From Salinicoccus albus DSM 19776 (GTDB taxonomy: Bacteria; Bacillota; Bacilli; Staphylococcales; Salinicoccaceae): a DNA stretch of 36,077 nucleotides. The notes beneath the pieces are model-generated. The model saw only the letters and a list, made by a program, of their open reading frames with translations. It did no database searches and was not told where the DNA came from. Shown here in pieces: positions 25,444-33,127 of this stretch; positions within the stretch are counted from its first letter, which is position 1; each line of letters starts with the position of its first letter. Location of the stretch: NCBI RefSeq assembly GCF_000385175.1, contig NZ_ARQJ01000013.1, positions 1 to 36,077 of the forward strand. The letters are read 5' to 3'. The position numbers and the translations under genes are program-made.

Positions 25444-26918
25444 AAAAAGCATTGATCAGCGTATCGGATAAGAGAGGGCTCGAACCCTTTGTCAGAGGCC
25501 TGGTCCGCAACGGCTATGACATTTATTCTACGGGCGGCACTTTAAAAACAATTGAATCCTTCGGCATAAAAGTCAATGGCGTGTATGAACTGACCGGCTT
25601 TGATGAAATCATGGATGGCCGTGTGAAGACGCTGCATCCAAATATACACGGCGGCATTCTGGCTGACCGGAATAACGACACACATATGAGCGAGCTGGCC
25701 GGCAATCATATCGAAACGATCGATCTCGTTGCTGTGAATCTTTACCCGTTCAAAGAGACGGTGAGACAGACAGATGTCACTGAAGCGGATGCTGTGGAAA
25801 ACATTGATATTGGCGGTCCGGCAATGCTGCGTGCAGCAGCGAAAAACTTCAAATATGTGACCACAGTGGTGGATCCTGATGATTACGGTGAAGTCATTCA
25901 AAGAATCGAAGAGGAGACGATGGATGTTACATATCGTCACGCTCTGATGATTAAAGTATTTGCCCATACCAACGATTACGATCAGGCTATTGTCAATTAC
26001 TTCAGCAGAGGAGAGGAGACATTGCGTTACGGTGAGAACCCCCATCAGTCAGCGAGGCTTGTCCGGACGACAGAAAAACGCAATACCATTCTCAACGCTG
26101 ACATTCTTCATGGCAAAGCGATGTCCTACAACAACTTGAGGGACGCGGACGCTGCATTGGGTCTCGTCAAAAAATTCGAACTGCCTGCAGCAGTTGCCAT
26201 CAAGCATATGAACCCATGTGGCGTCGGTACTGGCGACTGTGTTTCGGAGGCATTTGAGAATGCGTATGCAGCGGATTCTCAATCGATATTCGGCGGTATT
26301 GTCGCATTCAACAAAACCGTGGATAAAGAAACTGCAGAGCAGCTGAACCGTATTTTTCTAGAAGTGATCATTGCGCCGTCCTATGATGAAGCGGCGCTCA
26401 ATATACTGACTGGGAAGAAAAATCTGCGTCTGCTCGAAGTGGATATGCATGAAGATATGAATGCCGAAGAATATGTCAGTGTTTCAGGCGGATACCTGGT
26501 CCAATCGAAAGATACAGGGGCGTTAAAAGAAAATGACATTAAAGTAATGACAGAGGCGAAACCGTCAAGATCGCAGATGAAGGCGATGGCCCTGGCCTGG
26601 GAAGTGGCGAAACATGTTAAAAGCAATGCCATTGTGCTGGCCAATGACAGGCAGACGGTCGGCATCGGTGCCGGACAGATGAACCGTGTCGGGGCACTGA
26701 AAATCGCGATCGAACGGGCGATCGAACTCGGTGACCATGTGGTAATGGCAAGTGACGGTTTCTTTCCGATGCCGGATACTGTCGAGCTTGCCCATGCACA
26801 TGGCATAAAATCCATTATTCAGCCCGGCGGTTCAAAGCGCGACCAGGAATCCATCGACTTTTGTGATGCGCATGGTATGGCGATGGTTGTTACGGGTATG
26901 CGTCACTTCAAGCACTAA
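25440..26918 (+). CDS. purH: Bifunctional AICAR transformylase / IMP cyclohydrolase PurH
   Basis: 492 residues. The N-terminal IMP cyclohydrolase domain starts [16 protein letters not shown] and has [14 protein letters not shown] and [16 protein letters not shown]. The C-terminal AICAR transformylase domain has [22 protein letters not shown], the catalytic KHMNPCGVG and [13 protein letters not shown]. These are the last two steps to IMP. ATG overlaps the purN TGA by 4 nt with a GAAGGTGGG RBS. Confidence 0.96.
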   Translation: MKKALISVSDKRGLEPFVRGLVRNGYDIYSTGGTLKTIESFGIKVNGVYELTGFDEIMDGRVKTLHPNIHGGILADRNNDTHMSELAGNHIETIDLVAVNLYPFKETVRQTDVTEADAVENIDIGGPAMLRAAAKNFKYVTTVVDPDDYGEVIQRIEEETMDVTYRHALMIKVFAHTNDYDQAIVNYFSRGEETLRYGENPHQSARLVRTTEKRNTILNADILHGKAMSYNNLRDADAALGLVKKFELPAAVAIKHMNPCGVGTGDCVSEAFENAYAADSQSIFGGIVAFNKTVDKETAEQLNRIFLEVIIAPSYDEAALNILTGKKNLRLLEVDMHEDMNAEEYVSVSGGYLVQSKDTGALKENDIKVMTEAKPSRSQMKAMALAWEVAKHVKSNAIVLANDRQTVGIGAGQMNRVGALKIAIERAIELGDHVVMASDGFFPMPDTVELAHAHGIKSIIQPGGSKRDQESIDFCDAHGMAMVVTGMRHFKH

Positions 26919-26943
26919 AACAAAGGTTTAAAGGAGCAGGTTA

Positions 26944-28197
26944 ATGAATATAGCAGTCATAGGCAGCGGCGGCCGTGAACATGCACTGGTCAGGAAGTTT
27001 GCAGAGTCAGAACAGGTGGACAGAATATTGGCGATTCCCGGCAATGCCGGTATGGGTGATGCGGCAGAGGTCATCCATGGGGTGTCAGAGATGGATTTTG
27101 AAGCAATATCCGGTGTCTGTCTGGAGCAGGATGTCGAATGGGTCTTCGTCGGACCTGAAGCACCGCTCTGTGAGGGCATCGTCGATTATCTGGAAGGGGA
27201 ACACGGCATAAAAGTATTCGGCCCGCGCAAGAAGGAAGCACAGATGGAGTCTTCCAAAGCATTTACGAAAGCGCTCATGGCAAAGTATGATATTCCAACA
27301 GCGAAATTTGCAAAATTCACAGATTATGATGAGGCTTGCCAATATATCAGGCAGACTGGCGCGCCGATCGTGCTTAAAAAAGACGGTCTGTCTGGCGGGA
27401 AAGGGGTCGTTGTAGCTGGTGATATGGATGAAGCATTCGCTGGTCTGGATGAATTGATGGCCGGAGGCGCCGTTGGGGCGCCCATTGTTGTGGAAGAATA
27501 TCTTGAAGGGGAAGAATTTTCATTGATGGTATTTGTGAATGGTGATTACTCACATTCATTTGAAATGATCGCCCAGGATCATAAGCGGGCATTTGATGGC
27601 GACACCGGACCGAACACAGGCGGCATGGGTGCCTATGCACCAGTTGCGCACATCGGTGAAGTGTATCGTCAGGAAGCGGTCGAAAAAATTGTTGGTCCGG
27701 TGACAAGAGCAATGGTGGAGGAAGGGCTTGACTATTTTGGCGTGCTCTATCTGGGAGCGATGGTGACTGAAGACGGCGTTAAAGTCATTGAATTCAACGC
27801 ACGCTTCGGCGATCCGGAAGCCCAGATACTGCTTTCCATGATGGAGGATGATTTGGTGGATGTCATTGAAAACACCCGGGATAAAGAACCCTGCAGCCTG
27901 ACGTTCAAACCGGGTTGTATGGTCGGTGTCATGCTCTCCAGTGAAGGCTATCCGAAGGCATATGAAAAGGGGAAGTATGTAGATTTTGATGACATTACAG
28001 ATCACTGCTACATCAGCGGATTGACCCAGGATATTGAAGGGAGGTTCATGACATCGGGCGGACGTGTGCTGCTTGTCACTGGATACGGTGATGATATTGC
28101 AGCAGCTGTGGAGGATGCATACGCCAATGTGGATAAAGTACGGTTTGATGCAGACACCTTGTTCTATCGCAGGGATATCGGCAGCCGGGCTTTATAG
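26944..28197 (+). CDS. purD: Phosphoribosylamine-glycine ligase PurD
   Basis: 417 residues, ATP-grasp. It makes GAR from phosphoribosylamine, glycine and ATP. Motifs: IAVIGSGGREHALVRKF, the ATP loop LKKDGLSGGKGVVVAGD, EEYLEGEEFSLM, DTGPNTGGMGAYAP and the metal site EFNARFGDPEAQ. It is the only pur cistron separated by a real gap (25 bp, RBS AAGGAGCAGG) and closes the operon before a strong terminator. Confidence 0.96.
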   Translation: MNIAVIGSGGREHALVRKFAESEQVDRILAIPGNAGMGDAAEVIHGVSEMDFEAISGVCLEQDVEWVFVGPEAPLCEGIVDYLEGEHGIKVFGPRKKEAQMESSKAFTKALMAKYDIPTAKFAKFTDYDEACQYIRQTGAPIVLKKDGLSGGKGVVVAGDMDEAFAGLDELMAGGAVGAPIVVEEYLEGEEFSLMVFVNGDYSHSFEMIAQDHKRAFDGDTGPNTGGMGAYAPVAHIGEVYRQEAVEKIVGPVTRAMVEEGLDYFGVLYLGAMVTEDGVKVIEFNARFGDPEAQILLSMMEDDLVDVIENTRDKEPCSLTFKPGCMVGVMLSSEGYPKAYEKGKYVDFDDITDHCYISGLTQDIEGRFMTSGGRVLLVTGYGDDIAAAVEDAYANVDKVRFDADTLFYRRDIGSRAL

Positions 28198-28224
28198 AAG
28201 ACAGCAATCCCCGGAGTTGATATG

Positions 28225-28285
28225 CTCCCTTTGCAGCGGAAAGAGAAATCATAAAATTCTCCCATTCTGCAAAGGGAGATTTTTA
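28225..28285 (+). terminator. Terminator of the pur operon
   Basis: 12-bp stem CTCCCTTTGCAG/CTGCAAAGGGAG (28225-28236 and 28267-28278) enclosing a smaller AGAGAA/TTCTC pairing, followed by ATTTTTATT. Confidence 0.92.
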
Positions 28286-28386
28286 TTATTTTCATGTCTA
28301 CTTGACTGGGTGCAGTTCAGTTGGTTCACAACAAAGGAAATTGAAATAAAAAATTAATAGTGTTATTTTTTAAAAGAGGTGTTTTG

Positions 28387-28650
28387 ATGCAGTATCTTTT
28401 GTCTTTCTTGTTAGGTATTCCATTTTCAGTTTTGTTTTTTATTTCTATAACTTATTTGAATGATAATACAGTTGTATTTAGCATCAGCATTGTAATTTGT
28501 ATAGCTTTAATAAGTATGATTGCCAATCCTATACTGAAAAGATTGTCTGGGTCTAAAAAATATGAAACTGAGACATCTTTTATTTTTATTTTAGGATTGG
28601 TAATTCCGTTGAAGAGGGATCTTAAATCAGAGGTCGCAGTAATCGAATAA
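28387..28650 (+). CDS. Small membrane protein (87 aa), unknown
   Basis: ATG 28387 with AAAGAGGTG 7 nt upstream; an earlier in-frame TTG/ATG region lacks an RBS. Hydrophobic segments: residues ~2-20 (YLLSFLLGIPFSVLFFISI) and ~27-48 (VVFSISIVICIALISMIANPIL), and a weaker one near the end (SFIFILGLVIPL). A KRLSGSKKYETE loop lies between. No family is recognised. First of a run of small AT-rich genes inserted downstream of the pur terminator. Confidence 0.6.
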   Translation: MQYLLSFLLGIPFSVLFFISITYLNDNTVVFSISIVICIALISMIANPILKRLSGSKKYETETSFIFILGLVIPLKRDLKSEVAVIE

Positions 28651-28737
28651 GCACATTCCTCTGTATAGAGCCATTTAATTGAATGAATTATGTTAAAACT
28701 GTATTAACTTAAAAACGAAGGAAAGTGAGGGATTAAT

Positions 28738-29043
28738 ATGAGCTTAACACTAGAAATAACGCGTATTTTTCTACCACTTGTCCTGGTTTGTGGAATTGCA
28801 GTATTTGTTGTTTTGAGAATGATACACAAAACTAAGAAAGGCACTCTTGGTAAGAAAAAAACAAAAGGTGCTCAAGATTTATTAGACAGTCTTATACCAC
28901 TCGGAATGGTGATTGGATTTATTGTTGCTATACTCGTAAGCTTGCTTCTCCCAATCACCTTGTCATCTTCAATTGCGTGGGGGCCTGGGATCGGTTTATT
29001 ACTTGGATATTTTGCTTATGAAATTTATAGCAAAAAAAGATAA
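28738..29043 (+). CDS. Small membrane protein (101 aa), unknown
   Basis: RBS GTGAGGGA before ATG 28738. Three hydrophobic segments: residues ~8-27 (RIFLPLVLVCGIAVFVVLRM), ~52-72 (LIPLGMVIGFIVAILVSLLLP) and ~78-94 (SIAWGPGIGLLLGYFAYEI). A very basic loop (HKTKKGTLGKKKTKG) follows the first segment. No known family. Lone gene with no visible partner besides its small-gene neighbours. Confidence 0.7.
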   Translation: MSLTLEITRIFLPLVLVCGIAVFVVLRMIHKTKKGTLGKKKTKGAQDLLDSLIPLGMVIGFIVAILVSLLLPITLSSSIAWGPGIGLLLGYFAYEIYSKKR

Positions 29044-29180
29044 AGTTATCTTCCAGAAACGGGCGCAGTTGTCGCATAAGTTGTGTGCTGAAATTGGCCA
29101 TTATGCTAATGAATGACACATCAAATTTTAAATGTGTATTGGATTTAGTGGCAAAAGACTTAAGAAGAGGAGAGGATATT

Positions 29181-29381
29181 ATGGCGAAAAAGATACATAT
29201 TTACAACATCACAGTATCAACTGGAGAACAGTTTAAAAATGTACGAATTGAGGGGGGGATTAGCAGAAAATATTCAGGTATTGCAACGGATTTTATTCCT
29301 GTAGAAAACGAGGATGGTCAAACAGTAGAATTAACGAAATATCAAATTGTTAAAGCTGAATTGGTTGATGTTGAAGAATAA
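29181..29381 (+). CDS. Small soluble protein (66 aa), unknown
   Basis: ATG 29181 is favoured by AGAGGAGAGG just upstream; an in-frame start at 29085 would add 32 residues without an RBS. The product (MAKKIHIYNITVSTGEQFKN...) reads as a short beta-rich domain with no Cys or membrane segment, ending in ELTKYQIVKAELVDVEE. No family recognised. It overlaps the next small frame by 14 nt. Confidence 0.6.
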   Translation: MAKKIHIYNITVSTGEQFKNVRIEGGISRKYSGIATDFIPVENEDGQTVELTKYQIVKAELVDVEE

Positions 29382-29520
29382 AAGGTATGCTTCAATACCA
29401 GCCAATAGTTGTTTGATTAAAGGGCCCGGCATAGCTGGCGATTTAATTCATGCAGAAAATGAAGATAAAGCAGATGAGGAAGATCATACTAGGATTGCTT
29501 TGGAATTGGGAGCGAAGTAA
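29368..29520 (+). CDS. Possible small gene or fragment (50 aa)
   Basis: ATG 29368 overlaps the preceding gene in the +1 frame. It encodes MLKNKRYASIPANSCLIKG... followed by an acidic tail (HAENEDKADEEDHTRIALELGAK). There is no clear RBS. The composition looks protein-like, but it may be the tail of a decayed or frameshifted gene. Low confidence. Confidence 0.3.
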   Translation: MLKNKRYASIPANSCLIKGPGIAGDLIHAENEDKADEEDHTRIALELGAK

Positions 29521-29539
29521 TTATTTTATTATGGATTAG

Positions 29540-29579
29540 TTCAACAAACGAACCCTTTAATTGAATAAAGTTTGTTGAA
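29540..29579 (+). repeat. Inverted repeat/hairpin directly before the HTH membrane protein gene
   Basis: TTCAACAAAC (29540-29549) and GTTTGTTGAA (29570-29579) are perfect 10-bp arms with a 20-nt loop. The RBS AAGGGGG begins 5 nt after the right arm, so it could act as an operator or leader structure of the gene at 29600, or as an upstream terminator. Confidence 0.7.
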
Positions 29580-29599
29580 AAATTAAGGGGGATATCAAT

Positions 29600-29899
29600 A
29601 TGGAATTTGACTTAGTTTGGATTGCTTTAGGAATTGCTGCTGCAGGGTATTTTATAGGAAATGGGCTTAAAAACTTTAACAATCCGGATGCTCAAGATAG
29701 TATTAGTGAAATTTTTAACGATGATGATGAACACGAATTGATAAAGGAGAATAATGTCCATTACTTTATGGGGATTTCTAAAGAAGATGCGAAGCGCTTA
29801 ATTCAAGAATACCCAGACATACCGCACGTCCTTATAAATAATAAAAGATATTATCCTAAAGCAAAATTGCGTCAGTGGTTATCTAATTTAGGAGGGTGA
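29600..29899 (+). CDS. Membrane-anchored excisionase-like HTH protein (99 aa)
   Basis: RBS AAGGGGGAT before ATG 29600. The N-terminus has one hydrophobic segment (LVWIALGIAAAGYFIGNGL, residues ~5-23), then an acidic linker (DDDEHELIKE). A ~45-residue module follows: NNVHYFMGISKEDAKRLI, PHVLINNKRYYPKAKLRQWL. The latter pattern (HTH with GISKEDAKRLI, then a NNKRYYPKxxLRQWL wing) matches the small winged HTH of excisionase/HTH_17 (MerR-like) proteins. Tethering such a domain to the membrane is unusual. The function is unknown; the similarity is by eye. Confidence 0.65.
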   Translation: MEFDLVWIALGIAAAGYFIGNGLKNFNNPDAQDSISEIFNDDDEHELIKENNVHYFMGISKEDAKRLIQEYPDIPHVLINNKRYYPKAKLRQWLSNLGG

Positions 29900-29947
29900 A
29901 CTGTACAGCAGTCGGGTGCAATTGTTGAAAAAAATCCCTAAAGGCGA

Positions 29948-29980
29948 AGGGGCTGCCATTAAGGCAGTCTCTTTGGTTTA
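29948..29980 (+). terminator. Probable terminator of the small-gene cluster
   Basis: GGGGCTGCC/GGCAGTCTC hairpin with a 5-nt ATTAA loop, allowing G-T pairs, followed by TTTGGTTT. Moderate quality. Confidence 0.55.
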
Positions 29981-29989
29981 CAAGGAAAC

Positions 29990-30384
29990 TTAAACAAGGA
30001 CATAATAGAATGCTATTAAAATAGCAGACGTCAAGATCACATCAGTGCTGCCATATTTAAGGGTATCAAGCCAATTGCTCACGAGAACATTTTTGCGTGT
30101 GCTGGAGACTAAACCCTGAATCTTGCTCTTTGTGTCGTTGACGAGGGCTTTCGTGCTGCTCTCGATTCGGTCATGTTCTTGTTCATTTCCTCGTTGTTGG
30201 AGATGATCTGATTGCTGTTTTTCCGTATTTGCTCCAATTGGCTCTGGACCGTCAAATCCTTGGCCGAATCCTCGTTCATCTGAACCCGGATGTAACTCGT
30301 CATCAATCTGTTCAGTTCCTGCGTTTCGTTCAAGTTTGCTCCTGCTCCAATTTGTCTCTCAAAGCCACGCTGCAATCCTTCCAT
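29990..30384 (-). pseudogene. Frameshifted coiled-coil protein with C-terminal membrane segment, mobilisation-protein (MobB)-like
   Basis: From ATG 30384 the first frame reads MEGLQRGFERQIGAGANL...LTVQSQLEQIRKNSNQIISNNEEMNKNMT and runs to a stop at about 30109. From about 30165 a second frame takes over with RIESSTKALVNDTKSKIQG...VLVSNWLDTLKYGSTDVILTSAILIAFYYVLV and a TAA at 29992. Joined, it is a ~130-residue protein with a helical, coiled-coil-like body and a C-terminal membrane anchor. This is the architecture of MobB proteins of small staphylococcal mobilisable plasmids (pC221 type), which are often encoded within mobA. The frameshift is directly visible; the family is inference. No intact relaxase is in the window. 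Confidence 0.55.
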
Positions 30385-30452
30385 TTGATATAAGAAAAGA
30401 GAGAAACCTTAATCATAAGCTATATAAATGCCTTCATATATGAAAGCGGGAG

Positions 30453-30472
30453 ATAGCAACAAATAGCAACAA
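30453..30472. repeat. Tandem repeat 2 x ATAGCAACAA
   Basis: Two exact adjacent copies of a 10-mer upstream of the mobilisation-like pseudogene. Short direct repeats at such a position can belong to a plasmid iteron or oriT region; two copies are not conclusive. Confidence 0.6.
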
Positions 30473-30486
30473 ACTAAAAATAAATG

Positions 30487-30518
30487 CAACCCCTCACTCT
30501 TGCATGAGGGGTTGTTTT
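30487..30518. terminator. Strong hairpin terminator
   Basis: Perfect 10-bp stem CAACCCCTCA/TGAGGGGTTG with an 8-nt loop (30487-30496, 30505-30514), then TTTT. It stands between the mobilisation-like pseudogene and the SDR fragment, and can serve minus-strand transcripts too. Confidence 0.8.
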
Positions 30519-30560
30519 AAAAAAATTATATTTTTCAAATTGGGTTGAATAGAAAGTATT

Positions 30561-30696
30561 TTATCTATTAGTAGAAGTTCTAGCCCCGTCTACCGTATAA
30601 TCTGCACCATTTACAAAACTAGATTTATCTGACGATAAAAATAAAACAACTTCTGAAACTTCTTCATCATATATATTATTTATTTCTTGTGTTAAT
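30561..30696 (-). pseudogene. 3' fragment of a short-chain dehydrogenase gene
   Basis: Open minus frame without start, ending at 30561, reading DEEVSEVVLFLSSDKS...NGADYTVDGAR. This is the standard C-terminal region of SDR enzymes (EV-A-V-V-FLASDxSSFVTGxxxxVDGG). The rest of the gene is absent; upstream sequence is stop-rich AT DNA. It lies next to, and in the same orientation as, a complete SDR gene at 30954-31721 but is not a copy of its end. Confidence 0.75.
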
Positions 30697-30953
30697 TATA
30701 TAATACCCGTGTGTCCATAACTTAAACTTTAAACTTGAAATTTGCGTATACAAAAACCTGCAAAAATTCAACCATTTTACTAAAATTGAATGTTGTTAAT
30801 CATATTTACATTATTAATAAACCCATTTGAAATAATATTTGGGAAACTATCTCTTATAGATTCTAGATAACCTAGACACACATGTCTTCGGCTAACCACT
30901 GCCACTGCCTTCGCAGTTCGGACTTGAACCCTAAAAGACGGCTCATTATTTTT
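30697..30953. other. Non-coding AT-rich junction
   Basis: No gene is seen. It contains the repeat copy at 30719-30744 and, at 30891-30935, a GC-richer patch with a GTTCGGACTTGAACCC string that mimics a tRNA T-arm but does not fold as one. Confidence 0.5.
30719..30744 (-). repeat. Left copy of an inverted repeat bounding the redox cassette
   Basis: On the minus strand it reads AAATTTCAAGTTTA, an extra 7-nt AAGTTTA unit, then AGTTA. It is inverted relative to 35517-35535 (AAATTTCAAGTTTAAGTTA). The pair encloses the SDR-to-peroxiredoxin segment, 4.8 kb. Confidence 0.5.
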
Positions 30954-31721
30954 CTATAGTCCGTATACAATCATACCACCATCAACAAATACATTCTGAC
31001 CACTCACATAGCTAGAACCAGCAGAGGCAAAGAAAAGATAAGAAGATTTCAATTCATCTAGTTGCCCTAATCGTTTCATAGGAGAACGATTCTCAACAGT
31101 CGAAAGGAAGTCCTTATCTTCAAGATCTTTTTCGTTGAATTCAGTCTTGAAAAACCAAGGACTAATGGCATTGACTGTAATATTATATGGCGCAAGTTCT
31201 AAAGACAGTTGTTTTGTTTGGTGAATAACTGCAGCTTTACTAGTACCGTAAATGGAGCTGAAGGATAAGCCTACTTCCCCAGCTACAGAAGCTGTATTAA
31301 TAATGCGACCATAGTTTTGTTTTTTCATATAAGGAACTACAGCTTGGGCCATGAAAAAAATGGATTTTGCATTTGTACTCATCACATGGTCCCACCCTTC
31401 TTCATCAAGACTATCAATCGTACCTGGAGCCAATGTACCCGCATTATTAACAAGTATATCAATTTGCCCAAGTTCTTCATAAATGGCTTTTAAGAAATGT
31501 TGAATGTTTGCTGATTTTGTTACGTCGCCTTGGTAAGCCTTAACCGGATAACCGGTTTTGTTTTGAATTTCAGTTGCAGCAGTTTCTACTTTCTCTAATG
31601 TCCGACCTATGATGGCAACAGTCGCTCCGCTTTCAGAAAGAGCTTCAGCCGCTGTCTTTCCGATTCCGCTACCGCCCCCTGTTACAATAGCTACTTTATC
31701 TATGTTGTTGAATAGTTCCAT
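30954..31721 (-). CDS. SDR-family NAD(P)-dependent oxidoreductase
   Basis: 255 residues, the normal length for classical SDRs. Cofactor loop VTGGGSGIGKTAAE (residues 14-27), NNAG (92-95), catalytic Ser145 (NTASVAG), Tyr158 and Lys162 (SSIYGTSKAAV), and C-terminal VSGQNVFVDGG. The sequence is closest by eye to gluconate-5-dehydrogenase/3-oxoacyl-reductase-like SDRs; the substrate is not predictable. RBS AAGGAG before ATG 31721. A perfect palindromic operator lies 50 bp upstream (31763-31783). It is the leftmost intact gene of a redox cassette. Confidence 0.9.
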   Translation of the reverse strand: MELFNNIDKVAIVTGGGSGIGKTAAEALSESGATVAIIGRTLEKVETAATEIQNKTGYPVKAYQGDVTKSANIQHFLKAIYEELGQIDILVNNAGTLAPGTIDSLDEEGWDHVMSTNAKSIFFMAQAVVPYMKKQNYGRIINTASVAGEVGLSFSSIYGTSKAAVIHQTKQLSLELAPYNITVNAISPWFFKTEFNEKDLEDKDFLSTVENRSPMKRLGQLDELKSSYLFFASAGSSYVSGQNVFVDGGMIVYGL

Positions 31722-31760
31722 CTACTAACACTCCTTATTATTATTTATGAGTTTTATCTT

Positions 31761-31789
31761 TATTATTCAATATCATTGAATAATGACAA
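31761..31789 (-). promoter_or_regulatory. SDR promoter with perfect 9-3-9 palindromic operator
   Basis: TTATTCAAT (31763-31771), ATC, ATTGAATAA (31775-31783). On the minus strand a -35 TTGTCA (31789-31784) directly precedes it and an AT-rich -10 (TAATAA-like) follows, so the palindrome fills the spacer. This is a typical TetR/MarR-type repressor site, but no such regulator gene is in the window. Confidence 0.7.
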
Positions 31790-31930
31790 GTGAATATAAC
31801 CCGGTTAGTTGCATCAAGGATTCTTTCTATATACCTCGACTTTCCTTATCCCCATACTTTCATAATAACGGTAGTCGGTAACCATACGAATAATAATGGG
31901 ATATATGAAGTGAACCGGTCTCTACTATTT

Positions 31931-32056
31931 TTATTGGTGCTGATTCAATGTTTCTGCAAGTTCTTCTCTTGATTTGCAACCGACTTCTTTATCAATCTAG
32001 TTTGCCACCCTTAAAGAAAAGAAGCGTCGGGATACTCATACGTCTGTAATTGCCAT
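31931..32056 (-). pseudogene. Thioredoxin gene remnant with internal deletion and frameshift
   Basis: RBS GGAGG and ATG 32056 begin MAITDV, the usual thioredoxin start. The sequence jumps directly to MSIPTLLFFKGGKL, then after a one-base shift to DKEVGCKSREELAETLNQHQ and a stop at 31931. About 60 codons including the WCGPC active site are missing. The intact thioredoxin at 33817 has the matching SVMSIPTLLFFKDGEL. It is therefore a dead second thioredoxin gene that still carries its promoter operator (32082-32115). Confidence 0.85.
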
Positions 32057-32076
32057 ATTATTATCCTCCATCCGCT

Positions 32077-32115
32077 GGTTATTATAACCACTAAAAAAGT
32101 TTATGGAGGTTATAA
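32077..32115. promoter_or_regulatory. Duplicated operator of the thioredoxin regulon
   Basis: TTATAACC (32082-32089), 18 bp, GGTTATAA (32108-32115), perfect 8-bp arms. The left arm is also half of a perfect palindrome GGTTAT-T-ATAACC (32077-32089). The same TTATAACC-N18-GGTTATA arrangement occurs before the intact thioredoxin gene at 33763-33795. Confidence 0.7.
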
Positions 32116-32134
32116 TAATAAGCTGTGCTAAACT

Positions 32135-32182
32135 ATGAGTCAATTAAAAGGTGCGGAGGTTTTAGTGCGCATAATCAGGTGA
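32135..32182 (+). pseudogene. Possible 5' fragment of a thiamine-diphosphate enzyme gene
   Basis: Fifteen codons from ATG 32135 read MSQLKGAEVLVRIIR before a TGA. KGAEVLVR resembles the N-terminus of acetolactate-synthase/pyruvate-oxidase-type enzymes (KGAEALVxxL). It is placed divergently from the thioredoxin remnant, behind the shared operator. There is too little sequence for certainty. Confidence 0.3.
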
Positions 32183-32421
32183 CATTTTCTTCCTATGAAT
32201 TTCTTTAATACTATTAACTGTGGATTGGACCAGGTAAATGATCATTGAGATTCTTTAACCATTTTAATTTTTATAGTAGTGAATTTTTCCTTTTGAATAT
32301 AAAGAATGCCAAAATACATGTGATAACATCCATTGCTGCTACTGATGATCATTAAATGAGAAAGTACGCGAAAATAGAAACAAAAATGGTTGTAATGGTA
32401 CTTAAAATAGTTTTTGATCAA
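32183..32421. other. AT-rich non-coding stretch
   Basis: No gene is seen. It contains two TGATCATT strings (32240s and 32340s) and, at 32405-32427, AAATAGTT/AACTATTT with a 7-nt loop overlapping the stop of the HAD gene, a weak possible terminator for it. Confidence 0.4.
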
Positions 32422-33090
32422 CTATTTCCATTCTAGTATCCCTGTTAAATCTTTATAAATAATATCCGGCTCCAATTTCAATTCTTCAGTAGGGAGGTTT
32501 TGACGATTGATCCAGGCAGTTTGAAATCCATAGTTTTTTGCACCTGAAATATCCCAACCATTTGAAGACATAAATAATACGTCCTTTGGTTTAACTTCTA
32601 AAATTTTGGAAACATAAGCATACGCATCAAGAGCTGGCTTGAATTGTTGTACTTCATCAGCACTTATTATTTTACTAAATGAATCGGCTAGTATTGATTC
32701 TTTAATTAAAGGATCTAGCATATCATGTGAACCATTCGAAAATACAGCAAGGTTTTTATCTCCCAGTTGATTTAGTACTGCTTTGGCTTCCGGATACGGA
32801 CTGAGATATAAGTAATTTTCCAAAAGTTCTTTTTCCACTTCTTCATTAAGTTCTTCCGCATACTTTTTAACGGCAAAATGCAAAGCGTCTTTTGTAATAG
32901 AATAAAAGTCCTCATAATTACCCATAATCTGTCTTAAATTAGCATATTCCAGTTGTTTTTCGCGCCATGTTTTACTGATTTTTTCTCCTTTTTCTGGGAA
33001 GTACTTGTTACATTTATCAGCAACTGAATCCACATCAAATAACGTCCCATATACATCGAAAATAAAAGTATGAGGTGGCTGTTGAGTCAA
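32422..33090 (-). CDS. Haloacid dehalogenase type II-like HAD hydrolase
   Basis: 222 residues from TTG 33090, which has AGAGGGA 5-6 nt upstream and gives the family's normal length; a longer reading to 33192 would overlap the upstream gene. HAD motif I is FIFDVYGTLFDV (nucleophile Asp12), motif II VFSNGS, and motif III/IV region QFKPALDAY and MSSNGWDISGAKNYGFQTAWINR. These, including the SSNxWD signature, are those of (S)-2-haloacid dehalogenases. It may cleave C-halogen bonds of 2-haloacids or act on phosphate esters. Located 37 bp behind the CGNR regulator in the same direction, probably co-transcribed. Confidence 0.88.
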   Translation of the reverse strand: MTQQPPHTFIFDVYGTLFDVDSVADKCNKYFPEKGEKISKTWREKQLEYANLRQIMGNYEDFYSITKDALHFAVKKYAEELNEEVEKELLENYLYLSPYPEAKAVLNQLGDKNLAVFSNGSHDMLDPLIKESILADSFSKIISADEVQQFKPALDAYAYVSKILEVKPKDVLFMSSNGWDISGAKNYGFQTAWINRQNLPTEELKLEPDIIYKDLTGILEWK

Positions 33091-33127
33091 CTTAATCCCT
33101 CTTTTCCTTATATTATTTTTAAAAGTA

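Noticed and set aside
30891-30935. tRNA-like T-arm string (GTTCGGACTTGAACCC)
   Set aside because: Flanking bases do not form T, anticodon or acceptor stems on either strand.
31790-31930. Open minus frame (YPIIIRMVTDYRYYESMG...)
   Set aside because: About 36 codons without start, RBS or recognisable family; possibly another gene fragment but not supportable.
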